From NCBI GenBank assembly GCA_946477805.1, contig CAMKZP010000057.1:1-11753 (forward strand): 11,753 nucleotides of DNA, read 5' to 3'. Within the stretch, counting starts at the first letter, position 1. Each line of letters opens with the position of its first letter. The notes under the pieces were generated by a model. That model saw only the letters and a program-made list of their open reading frames with translations, searched no databases and was not told where the DNA came from. Made by a program: the position numbers and the translations under genes. The DNA comes from an uncultured Enterobacter sp. GTDB taxonomy: Bacteria; Pseudomonadota; Gammaproteobacteria; Enterobacterales; Enterobacteriaceae. Below, piece after piece: positions 1 through 5,675 of this stretch.

Positions 1-362
1 TCGTTATCCTCGGGCAGCGCGCAGAACTCTGCCCAGGCAGCGGCCTGCGCGTCGTTGATCGCCATCACCGGCAATCGCGTTGTCGCTTCCAGAAATGCAA
101 CCAGCGGAAAGTGCGCCAGCCCACCGAGATTGGCCGGGTTAATGGAGGTCAGGACTCCGTTGCGAATAATCCCCGTCGAGGCTACCGCCACGCGCCGGGC
201 GTGTCTAACCAAGGGTAAAACCATGACACGCAGCGCCTCCTCCAGCGCGCCCGGCGCATGGCTGGCAGGGGTTGGGCACTGCCTGCGCATCGACACGCAG
301 TCCCCCTCCACCAGGGCAGCGGCGAGCTTTGTGCCGCCAATATCAATCGCCAGCGTCGTCAT
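1..362 (-). CDS. nanK: N-acetylmannosamine kinase NanK, N-terminal part (cut by window edge)
   Basis: This is the ROK-family kinase that phosphorylates N-acetylmannosamine (ManNAc) to ManNAc-6-phosphate in cytoplasmic sialic acid breakdown. I translated it by hand from the ATG whose complement is at 360-362. It gives 120 uninterrupted codons, beginning MTTLAIDIGGTKLAAALVEG. The phosphate-binding DIGGTK motif is at residues 7-12, STGII at 62-66, and the NDAQAAAWAE segment at 103-112 carries the likely catalytic Asp104. The E. coli protein is about 291 residues, so roughly 170 residues, including the expected zinc-binding Cys cluster, lie beyond the left edge. The start codon overlaps the nanT stop (ATGA), so the two genes are translationally coupled in one operon. 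In K-12, nanE lies between them; here it does not. The N-terminal third matches remembered E. coli NanK clearly, so identity is secure. Confidence 0.96.
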   Translation of the reverse strand, partial: MTTLAIDIGGTKLAAALVEGDCVSMRRQCPTPASHAPGALEEALRVMVLPLVRHARRVAVASTGIIRNGVLTSINPANLGGLAHFPLVAFLEATTRLPVMAINDAQAAAWAEFCALPEDN

Positions 363-1843
363 TTCACCACCTGCTCGCGTTTGACCGCGCCCGCAGGAAA
401 GGCGCCGCTCAGCGGTTTGCCGTCGATGGCGTCATGAGTACGTAGCGCTTCCGGCCTGATCCAGCGCTGAACGCGGGACGGCATATCCAGACCGATGAGC
501 AGGATCACCACGAACGTCAGGCCAAAGGAGAGCGATCCCAGTGCGGTGCCCAGCTCCATCCGCTGCGACAGCAGCGCGCCAATCACCGGAGCAATTGCGC
601 CGCCCAGCGCGCCGACGTTATAGGTAAACCCAAGCCCGGCAGCACGCTGGTCGGTGTCGAAATAGCCGCCAATGAGCTTGGGTAAGATCCCGGAGATACC
701 CTGGCCCAGCATCTGCTGGAAAAAGAGCAATAACCCGAGTATCCAGACATTCGCCCCGCCGATCGCAAACACCGGAATAATGAGCAGCTGCGAGGCCAGC
801 AGGCTGCAGACGTACGCTTTGCGCGTGCCCAGCCAGTCGCCGAGGAAACCACCTACGCAGCAGCCCACCGCCGCGCCGAATCCGCTAAAGAACAGCACGC
901 GGGCCACCGTAGCCGGATCGTAGGCCAGCTCCGTTTTCAAATACGTGGGCAGCAGCGCCTGAATCGGCCACGAGTAGAGGAAGGCAAACAGCACCACCAC
1001 CATCAGAGTGACGCCCGTCGGCCAGCGTTTGCCGCTGCTTTGCACCATAAAACTGATAAAGACGATGGCGCACAGCAGGCCAAGGATCACCACCAGCCCG
1101 GCGTTGTTAAGTTCCCCTGCAAAGCAGAACCACAGCGCCGTACCGGCAAACAGCGTCATCATGACATTGATTACGCGGTATTTTCCGCGATAAAGAATAT
1201 CGACCATCGTGCGCACCGGCGCTTTACCTGCGTGCTTCGCTTTCCAGTCCTCGGCTTCCGGGATGTTTTTACGCAGCCACAGGGCAAAAACGATGGGCAA
1301 GATGCCGATAAAGAACAGCGCGCGCCAGCCCCAGACGGGGACCACGAGGCTGTAAACCTGCGCGGCAATCACGGCCCCTACGGAGAAGCCGGAAATCAGA
1401 AAACCGCTCGCCTTGTTGCGCAGGTGCTTCGGCCAGCTTTCAATCACGTAGGTAGCGCTGGAACCGTACTCCCCCGCCATCCCCATGCCTATCACCATTC
1501 TGGCGATAAACAGGGTGACGTAGCCCGGCGCAAATCCGCAGGCCAGCGTACCGCAGGAGAAGAGAACGATACTGGTGATCATCGCCAGCTTACGGCCATA
1601 GCGATCGCCCATCGCGCCCAGCAGCAGGCCGCCAAACCAGCGTGAGATAAAGGCGGCGGAAATGAGGCTTGCGGCCTCCACCGTCGTCAGGCCAAACTCG
1701 CTTTTTATTTCCGTCAGCACAAGGGCAATCAGCACAAAATCGAAGCCATCAAGCAAGTATCCCAGCCAGGCGGCGGAGAAGGCGCGCCACTGCGGGCGGC
1801 TAAGATGGCGGTACCACGGGATGCTTTGGGTAGACATACTCAT
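359..1843 (-). CDS. nanT: Sialic acid (N-acetylneuraminate):H+ symporter NanT
   Basis: This is an inner-membrane transporter of the major facilitator superfamily that imports N-acetylneuraminate with protons, the entry step of the pathway. The protein has 494 residues, against 496 remembered for E. coli NanT, and matches it over almost its whole length. Cytoplasmic-loop signatures GAMGDRYGRK (76-85) and, later, GDWLGTRKAY are present, with many hydrophobic segments (about 12-14 membrane spans expected). I chose the ATG at 1843 because it starts the family-conserved MSMSTQSIPWYRHL and has GGGAG 6 nt upstream. The frame stays open further upstream to 2095, but that extension overlaps nanA and is not NanT-like. 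The extreme C-terminus (GAFPAGAVKREQVVK) differs from K-12. The gene lies 71 bp after nanA, across a REP element, and overlaps nanK by 4 bp. Confidence 0.97.
   Translation of the reverse strand: MSMSTQSIPWYRHLSRPQWRAFSAAWLGYLLDGFDFVLIALVLTEIKSEFGLTTVEAASLISAAFISRWFGGLLLGAMGDRYGRKLAMITSIVLFSCGTLACGFAPGYVTLFIARMVIGMGMAGEYGSSATYVIESWPKHLRNKASGFLISGFSVGAVIAAQVYSLVVPVWGWRALFFIGILPIVFALWLRKNIPEAEDWKAKHAGKAPVRTMVDILYRGKYRVINVMMTLFAGTALWFCFAGELNNAGLVVILGLLCAIVFISFMVQSSGKRWPTGVTLMVVVLFAFLYSWPIQALLPTYLKTELAYDPATVARVLFFSGFGAAVGCCVGGFLGDWLGTRKAYVCSLLASQLLIIPVFAIGGANVWILGLLLFFQQMLGQGISGILPKLIGGYFDTDQRAAGLGFTYNVGALGGAIAPVIGALLSQRMELGTALGSLSFGLTFVVILLIGLDMPSRVQRWIRPEALRTHDAIDGKPLSGAFPAGAVKREQVVK
1090..1097 (-). 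other. Chi octamer in nanT
   Basis: GCTGGTGG reads on the minus strand. This is the E. coli RecBCD recombination hotspot sequence. The match is exact, but such octamers are frequent in enterobacterial coding DNA. Confidence 0.5.
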
Positions 1844-1874
1844 TTCACTCTCCCGACGATTTCTCTGTCGTTTT

Positions 1875-1907
1875 GCCGGACGACGGCTGCGTCTTGTCCG
1901 GCCTGCG
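1875..1907 (-). repeat. REP (repetitive extragenic palindrome) between nanA and nanT
   Basis: Arms GCCGGAC (1875-1881) and GTCCGGC (1896-1902) pair perfectly. An inner stem GACG/CGTC (1882-1885 with 1890-1893) has a GCTG loop. The unpaired TT at 1894-1895, followed by GTCCGGCCTGCG, is the classic enterobacterial REP/PU layout. It sits in the 71-bp gap inside the nan transcript, 8 bp after the nanA stop. Such elements are known to shield upstream mRNA from 3' exonucleases, which could raise nanA relative to nanT; that effect is inferred here. Confidence 0.85.
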
Positions 1908-1914
1908 TAATGCG

Positions 1915-2808
1915 TTAGCGTTTTTCCGCCATTAGCTGCTCTGCCAGCGCTTTCAGCGCCGGCACAAATTTCTCGTCTACAGGGGAAAACGGCTTGCGGC
2001 ACAGCGGCACGGACACCACGTCCATATAGTGCAGCACCGTTTTCAGCCCGCGGAAGACGCCCGCGTCGATCAGCAGATCGATAACCTTGTTGCATTCGCT
2101 TTGCAGGCGCTGCGCGGTGGCGTTATCCCCTTCCTGAACCGCTTTAGCAATCGCCCGGTAGCGCCAGCCCATGATGTTGTACGTGCTGCCGATCCCGCCG
2201 TCCGCCCCCGCCAGCAGGCCGGATGCAAAGATCTCGTCGTAACCGTTATAGAGCACCAGATCCGGATGCGCGCGGCGGATCTGCTCCATCTGGAAGAGAT
2301 CGCCAGAGGTTTGCTTCAGCGCGCCAACGCCCGGCAGCGTTACGAGGGTGTTGATTTGATCCAGGGTTAACTTGACGCCGCTCAGCGCCGGGATGTTGTA
2401 CACCACCATCGGTAACCCATCTGCGGAATCAATAATTGCACGGTAGTGATCGCAGTGCTCTTCAAAGCTGAAGGGATAGTAAAAGGGTGTGACGGCGGAT
2501 ACGGCGTCAAAGCCGATGCGTGCCGCAGCGGCGGCCAGCTGCTGGCTTTCCGCCGTGCTGACGCAGCCAACATGGGCGATGAGCGTGATTTTCCCCTTCG
2601 CCTCTTCCGCCACGATCTCCATCACCTGCTCGCGTTCAGAAAGGCTTTGTACAAACGCCTCGCCCGTCGATCCGCCGACGTAAAGCCCGTCGATTCCCTG
2701 TGAAATGTTGAACCGCACCAGACGGCGCAGGCTCTCTTTATCCAGCATCTGCTGTGCGTTAAACGGGGTCAGAAGTGCGGCCATTACGCCGCGTAATTGC
2801 GTTGCCAT
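1915..2808 (-). CDS. nanA: N-acetylneuraminate lyase (sialate aldolase) NanA
   Basis: This cytoplasmic class I aldolase reversibly splits N-acetylneuraminate into N-acetylmannosamine and pyruvate through a Schiff base. The 297 residues equal the E. coli length. It is a DapA-like TIM barrel with the carboxylate-binding GGSTGE at 45-50, Tyr137 in VVYNIPAL, and the Schiff-base Lys165 in GALKQTSGD. All catalytic positions fall at the E. coli numbering. The ATG at 2808 was chosen because it begins the conserved MATQLRGVMAALLTPF and follows GAGG with about 6 nt spacing. An in-frame start five codons upstream has no family support. It is the first structural gene of the nan operon. It is preceded by the NanR operator and a CRP-like site, and followed by a REP element and nanT. 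Confidence 0.98.
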   Translation of the reverse strand: MATQLRGVMAALLTPFNAQQMLDKESLRRLVRFNISQGIDGLYVGGSTGEAFVQSLSEREQVMEIVAEEAKGKITLIAHVGCVSTAESQQLAAAAARIGFDAVSAVTPFYYPFSFEEHCDHYRAIIDSADGLPMVVYNIPALSGVKLTLDQINTLVTLPGVGALKQTSGDLFQMEQIRRAHPDLVLYNGYDEIFASGLLAGADGGIGSTYNIMGWRYRAIAKAVQEGDNATAQRLQSECNKVIDLLIDAGVFRGLKTVLHYMDVVSVPLCRKPFSPVDEKFVPALKALAEQLMAEKR

Positions 2809-2842
2809 AGTTACCTCAATCAATCGTGTGTGTGTATAACGA

Positions 2843-2865
2843 TATACCTTTATACCTGTTATACC
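2843..2865 (-). promoter_or_regulatory. NanR operator: three direct GGTATA repeats over the nanA promoter
   Basis: Reading the minus strand, GGTATA occurs three times in the same direction (complements of 2860-2865, 2851-2856 and 2843-2848), with start-to-start spacing of 9 and 8 bp. This agrees with the repeat operator known for NanR in E. coli. The first repeat contains TATAAC (2858-2863), a plausible -10 box that places the transcript start near 2851. Bound NanR would then cover about -14 to +9 and block RNA polymerase until sialic acid releases it. The start position is inferred. Confidence 0.9.
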
Positions 2866-2890
2866 AGATCAATTAAGCAGCAGTGGAATA

Positions 2891-2913
2891 CAGATCGCTT
2901 ATATTGCGATCTG
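2891..2913 (-). other. Perfect inverted repeat downstream of nanR
   Basis: CAGATCGC (2891-2898) and GCGATCTG (2906-2913) form a perfect 8-bp stem with a 7-nt A/T loop. It begins 20 bp after the nanR stop codon. No run of T follows on the minus strand, so it is not a convincing intrinsic terminator. It overlaps the CRP-like site. It might protect the 3' end of nanR mRNA or be an incidental part of the activator region. Confidence 0.6.
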
Positions 2914-2920
2914 CTTCACT
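2905..2920 (-). promoter_or_regulatory. Probable CRP-cAMP site upstream of nanA
   Basis: On the minus strand the half-sites AGTGA and TCGCA are separated by exactly 6 bp. This is the TGTGA-N6-TCACA layout with one mismatch in each half. The centre, 2912.5, is about 61.5 bp upstream of the start inferred from TATAAC in the operator, a standard class I activator distance. It fits the known catabolite control of the nan operon. The site itself is a match by eye only. Confidence 0.6.
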
Positions 2921-2932
2921 AAAAGCGGATCG

Positions 2933-3715
2933 TTATTTTTTGGGTTTAGCGTGCTGCCCGAAGGCGTGCCAGGTAGCGGAAACGCTGTTGAGGTGGGTTT
3001 GCAGGGCGCGATCGGCCTCGTCTGGATCCCGGCGACGGATCGCATCAACGATTGCAATATGCTGCCGGTAGCTGACTTCGTTATGCCGGTACAGCTCTGG
3101 ATCCGGCACCGTTGGGCGCGCGGCAATCAGCCAGTCGAGGAGCGCAACGTGGATTGCGTTAAAGATCGGATTGCCCGGGATCTCCGCCAGCACGCGGTGA
3201 AAATCGACATCGGATCGAATAAACAGCGCATTATCGTCAAGCGACTGGCTGTTGATCTCCAGCGCCTTTGTCAGCAGATCGATTTGATCGTCGGTAGCAA
3301 ATTCAGCGGCAAAGCGAACCAGGCTGGATTCGAAGAACAGGCGAAGCTGCTCGAAATGGGCAATACCGCCGGGCTGGGCGAGGAAGTCTTTCGCCATGCC
3401 CGACAGCTCGCTGATGATGGTATCGGCTGAAGGCATGGTGACGCGGGCGCGCTCGCCGTTGTTGATCTGCACCAGACCTTTACGCTTTAACGCCGCCAGC
3501 GCTTCACGCACCGAGGGGCGACCGACGTTGAAAAACTCCATCAGCTCGCGCTCGGAGGGGAGCTGTTCTCCCTGCGCAAACTCCTTGCGGCGGATCATCT
3601 GCTCCAGCTCTTCTTCCACCATCTCGGACAGCTTTTTACGCGCCAGCGGGCGACGGCGCAGGCTGCGGCCAGGGGTTTCATCAGCGTTTTCAGCTTTAAG
3701 ATCAATTGGTTTCAT
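2933..3715 (-). CDS. nanR: Transcriptional repressor NanR of sialic acid genes (GntR/FadR family)
   Basis: This is a cytoplasmic DNA-binding protein that represses nan genes and is released by N-acetylneuraminate. The 260 residues compare with 263 in E. coli. A winged helix-turn-helix lies at about 28-94, with recognition region LPSERELMEFFNVGRPSVRE. It is followed by a helical FCD ligand domain at about 108-245. Asp169, His173, His219 and His241 sit in the Asp-X3-His...His...His pattern expected for FCD metal ligands. The variable N-terminal arm (1-27) differs from K-12. The ATG at 3715 is the only start fitting the family length, but no good Shine-Dalgarno precedes it (CCGGACTGCT), suggesting weak translation. 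It lies 124 bp before nanA in the same direction. Its operator is in that gap. Confidence 0.97.
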   Translation of the reverse strand: MKPIDLKAENADETPGRSLRRRPLARKKLSEMVEEELEQMIRRKEFAQGEQLPSERELMEFFNVGRPSVREALAALKRKGLVQINNGERARVTMPSADTIISELSGMAKDFLAQPGGIAHFEQLRLFFESSLVRFAAEFATDDQIDLLTKALEINSQSLDDNALFIRSDVDFHRVLAEIPGNPIFNAIHVALLDWLIAARPTVPDPELYRHNEVSYRQHIAIVDAIRRRDPDEADRALQTHLNSVSATWHAFGQHAKPKK

Positions 3716-3747
3716 AGCAGTCCGGTGCCGGAAAGGAGGAACAATTC

Positions 3748-3756
3748 ATCATAACA
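3748..3756 (-). promoter_or_regulatory. Possible extended -10 promoter for nanR
   Basis: On the minus strand TGT directly precedes TATGAT, an extended -10 motif (TGn plus a 5/6 match to TATAAT), 32 bp upstream of the nanR ATG. The -35 region is poor (TTCGCC at 18-bp spacing). It lies after the sspB terminator, so nanR plausibly has its own start. This is motif matching only. Confidence 0.4.
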
Positions 3757-3791
3757 CAGGAAATTACGGGTGGCGAAAAGGGGCGGAAAGC

Positions 3792-3815
3792 AAAACAGGC
3801 CCAATGGGCCTGTTT
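3792..3815 (-). terminator. Rho-independent terminator of sspA-sspB
   Basis: A perfect 10-bp stem (3793-3802 with 3806-3815, AAACAGGCCC/GGGCCTGTTT) has a 3-nt loop. On the minus strand it runs into TTTTGCTTTCC. It begins 2 bp after the sspB stop codon and separates sspB from nanR. Confidence 0.88.
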
Positions 3816-3817
3816 GA

Positions 3818-4315
3818 TTATTTCACAACGCGCAGCGCCGGACGGCCACCGCGCGGCGGCGGATCGTCATCAGGGTCGTTGTCGTCGTGACGATCGGGTT
3901 TATCGCCATCGATGACAGACATGACCGTGTCGCTTTCGCGTTCATCGGTTGCGTCGTCATCGTTCAGGCTGGCAACATCTTCGTCATACGCCGTTTCCGG
4001 CTCAAACATGGTACCCGCACCGTTTTCACGCGCGTAGATCGCCAGAACCGCAGCCAGCGGTACGGAAACCTGACGCGGTACGCCGCCAAAGCGCGCATTA
4101 AAACGCACTTCGTCGTTGGCCAGCTCCAGGTTACCCACCGCACGCGGAGCGATGTTCAGCACGATCTGCCCGTCACGTGCGTATTCCATTGGAACCTGCA
4201 CGTCCGGCAACGTCACATCCACCACCAGGTGCGGCGTGAGCTGGTTATCCAGCAGCCATTCATAGAAGGCGCGCAGCAGATACGGACGGCGTGGGGAAAG
4301 TTGTGACATTTCCAC
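3818..4315 (-). CDS. sspB: ClpXP protease specificity-enhancing factor SspB
   Basis: This adaptor binds ssrA-tagged polypeptides released from stalled ribosomes, and the RseA fragment, and delivers them to ClpXP. The 165 residues equal the E. coli length. The folded, substrate-binding domain is about residues 1-112 (PRRPYLLRAFYEWLLDN start, RFNARFGG core). An acidic, disordered linker rich in Asp follows. The C-terminal RGGRPALRVVK is the ClpX-binding tail. The start is GTG at 4315, five bases after the sspA stop, with GAGG 9 nt upstream. This start gives the family N-terminus (M-E-M-SQL aligning with MDLSQL). An ATG at 4309 two codons in is the alternative. It is co-transcribed with sspA and ends in a terminator. 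In K-12 dcuD follows; here nanR is next. Confidence 0.96.
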   Translation of the reverse strand: MEMSQLSPRRPYLLRAFYEWLLDNQLTPHLVVDVTLPDVQVPMEYARDGQIVLNIAPRAVGNLELANDEVRFNARFGGVPRQVSVPLAAVLAIYARENGAGTMFEPETAYDEDVASLNDDDATDERESDTVMSVIDGDKPDRHDDNDPDDDPPPRGGRPALRVVK

Positions 4316-4320
4316 AGTTA

Positions 4321-4959
4321 TTAGCCTCGGCCGAGACGCATTTCACGTTCCGGTTCAGTTAAAGATGCCAGGAAGGAGTCGCGTTCAAATACGCGAGTCA
4401 TGTAGCCCTTCAGCTCTTTGGCGCCAGGGCCGCTGAACTCAACGCCCAGCGTAGGCAGACGCCACAGCAGCGGCGCCAGGTAGCAATCTACCAGGCTGAA
4501 CTCGTCGCTCAGGAAGAACGGTTTCTGACCAAACACAGGGGCAATTGCCAGCAGTTCTTCACGCAGTTGTTTACGTGCAGCATCCGCTTCAGAGGAGGAA
4601 CCGTTGACGATAACGTTCATCAGCGAGTACCAGTCTTTCTCGATACGCTGCATGTACAGGCGGCTTTCGCCACGCGCAACAGGGTAAACAGGCATGAGCG
4701 GTGGATGCGGGAAACGCTCATCCAGGTATTCCATAATGATGCGGGATTCCCACAGGGTCAGCTCGCGATCCACCAGCGTCGGTACGCTCTGGCTCGGGTT
4801 GAGATCGATCAGATCCTGAGGTGGGTTATCCTTTTCCACATGCTCGATCTCAAAACTGACACCCTTCTCGGCCAGCACGATACGAACCTGATGGCTATAA
4901 ATGTCAGTAGGACCAGAAAACAGCGTCATTACCGAACGTTTGTTGGCAGCGACAGCCAT
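4321..4959 (-). CDS. sspA: Stringent starvation protein A, RNA polymerase-associated SspA
   Basis: SspA is a glutathione-S-transferase-fold protein without transferase activity. It binds the sigma70 RNA polymerase holoenzyme, lowers H-NS levels and supports acid and starvation survival. It has 212 residues, like E. coli. A thioredoxin-like domain spans about 9-86 (MTLFSGPTDIYSHQVR start, QSVPTLVD, WESRIIMEYLDERF). A helical domain spans about 92-205. The functionally important PHP surface motif is at residues 84-86. The ATG at 4959 is preceded by GGAGG with 6 nt spacing. It is the first gene of sspA-sspB, 308 bp after rpsI and separated from it by a strong terminator, so it needs its own promoter in that gap. 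Confidence 0.98.
   Translation of the reverse strand: MAVAANKRSVMTLFSGPTDIYSHQVRIVLAEKGVSFEIEHVEKDNPPQDLIDLNPSQSVPTLVDRELTLWESRIIMEYLDERFPHPPLMPVYPVARGESRLYMQRIEKDWYSLMNVIVNGSSSEADAARKQLREELLAIAPVFGQKPFFLSDEFSLVDCYLAPLLWRLPTLGVEFSGPGAKELKGYMTRVFERDSFLASLTEPEREMRLGRG
4770..4777 (-). other. Chi octamer in sspA
   Basis: There is an exact GCTGGTGG on the minus strand inside sspA, in the same direction as transcription of the gene. Confidence 0.5.
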
Positions 4960-5211
4960 GAAAACCTCCAGGTATATTCAGAATATATACTGCTACCGGC
5001 CCAGCGGGGCCAGCCAGATGAAGTATCGCCCATCCCAGAGAAGACACATTGTTCAAGAATCGAACAAAAATCGAGTATTCACCGATATTTGGGCAGAAAA
5101 TTGGATGATAGTTTACCAGATTTTGATGGCTTTGTGGTGAGGGGATTCTGGAAATGTGGAAAAAGAGGAGATATATCAATTCATGTTGTGGATAACCTGC
5201 ACATTATCCAT
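4960..5211 (-). promoter_or_regulatory. Non-coding upstream region of sspA
   Basis: No gene is supported here. The region must carry the sspA promoter, because a terminator at 5212-5238 blocks rpsI read-through. I could not find a convincing -35/-10 pair. Candidates TTGAAC and GATACT are too far apart (23 bp). Visible structures are a 7-bp dyad TATATTC/GAATATA (4973-4987) just upstream of the sspA Shine-Dalgarno, a 6-bp dyad TTGTTC/GAACAA (5049-5067), a short GC stem (4998-5011 area), and a DnaA box pair that ends just inside the terminator. Confidence 0.5.
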
Positions 5212-5212
5212 A
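5187..5212. promoter_or_regulatory. Perfect DnaA box with an inverted near-match
   Basis: TTATCCACA, the consensus high-affinity DnaA box, reads on the minus strand (complement of 5187-5195). TTATCCATA, one base off, reads on the plus strand at 5204-5212. The spacer is 8 bp, so the pair forms an inverted repeat. It lies about 230 bp upstream of sspA and next to the rpsI terminator. The sequence match is certain; DnaA binding is inferred. Confidence 0.45.
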
Positions 5213-5238
5213 AAAAAACCCGCCGGAGCGGGTTTTTC
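5212..5238 (-). terminator. Rho-independent terminator of rplM-rpsI
   Basis: The stem CCCGC/GCGGG (5219-5223 with 5228-5232) has a CGGA loop and is flanked by A5/T5 that extend the pairing. On the minus strand it is followed by seven T residues (5212-5218). It starts 30 bp after the rpsI stop codon. The symmetric A and T runs mean it could also stop plus-strand transcription. Confidence 0.93.
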
Positions 5239-5267
5239 GCCAATCGTTCTGCACAGGCAGAAAATGA

Positions 5268-5660
5268 TTAACGTTTGGAGAACTGTGGACGACGACGTGC
5301 TTTACGCAGACCCACTTTCTTACGTTCAACCTGACGCGCGTCACGAGTAACGAAGCCAGCTTTACGCAGTTCAGAACGCAGGGATTCGTCGTACTCCATC
5401 AGAGCGCGGGTGATACCGTGACGGATCGCACCTGCCTGACCGGAGATACCACCACCTTTAACGGTGATGTACAGATCCAGTTTTTCTACCATATCAACCA
5501 GTTCCAGCGGCTGGCGAACTACCATGCGGGCAGTTTCACGACCGAAGTACTGTTCCAGAGAACGTTGGTTGATAACGATTTTACCGCTGCCCGGTTTGAT
5601 GAAAACGCGAGCTGCGGAACTTTTGCGGCGACCAGTGCCGTAGTATTGATTTTCAGCCAT
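5268..5660 (-). CDS. rpsI: 30S ribosomal protein S9
   Basis: S9 is a small-subunit head protein. Its basic C-terminal tail (RRRPQFSKR end) reaches the P-site tRNA anticodon region. It has 130 residues, the usual enterobacterial length. It begins MAENQYYGTGRRKSSAARVF, the family signature, and carries GGGISGQAGAIRHGI in the middle. The ATG at 5660 follows the rplM stop by 15 bp, so the two are co-transcribed and probably translationally linked. The Shine-Dalgarno is weak (TAGGCA). The gene ends in TAA and, 30 bp further, a strong terminator. Confidence 0.98.
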   Translation of the reverse strand: MAENQYYGTGRRKSSAARVFIKPGSGKIVINQRSLEQYFGRETARMVVRQPLELVDMVEKLDLYITVKGGGISGQAGAIRHGITRALMEYDESLRSELRKAGFVTRDARQVERKKVGLRKARRRPQFSKR

Positions 5661-5675
5661 TGCCTATAATCCCGA

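Noticed and set aside
1040..1645. A 201-codon open frame on the plus strand inside nanT
   Set aside because: The composition (His, Gln and Asp rich, no hydrophobic pattern) is typical of an antisense shadow of a membrane protein gene. No start signal supports it.
1844..2095. N-terminal extension of nanT to 2095
   Set aside because: The extra 84 residues overlap nanA and the REP element and are Arg-rich without family similarity. The ATG at 1843 has a good ribosome site and the conserved NanT start.
4567..5271. A 234-codon plus-strand frame running from inside sspA across the sspA-rpsI gap
   Set aside because: More than half is antisense to sspA, and the rest crosses a promoter region and the rpsI terminator. 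The translated sequence has no recognisable domain. The gap is better explained as regulatory DNA.
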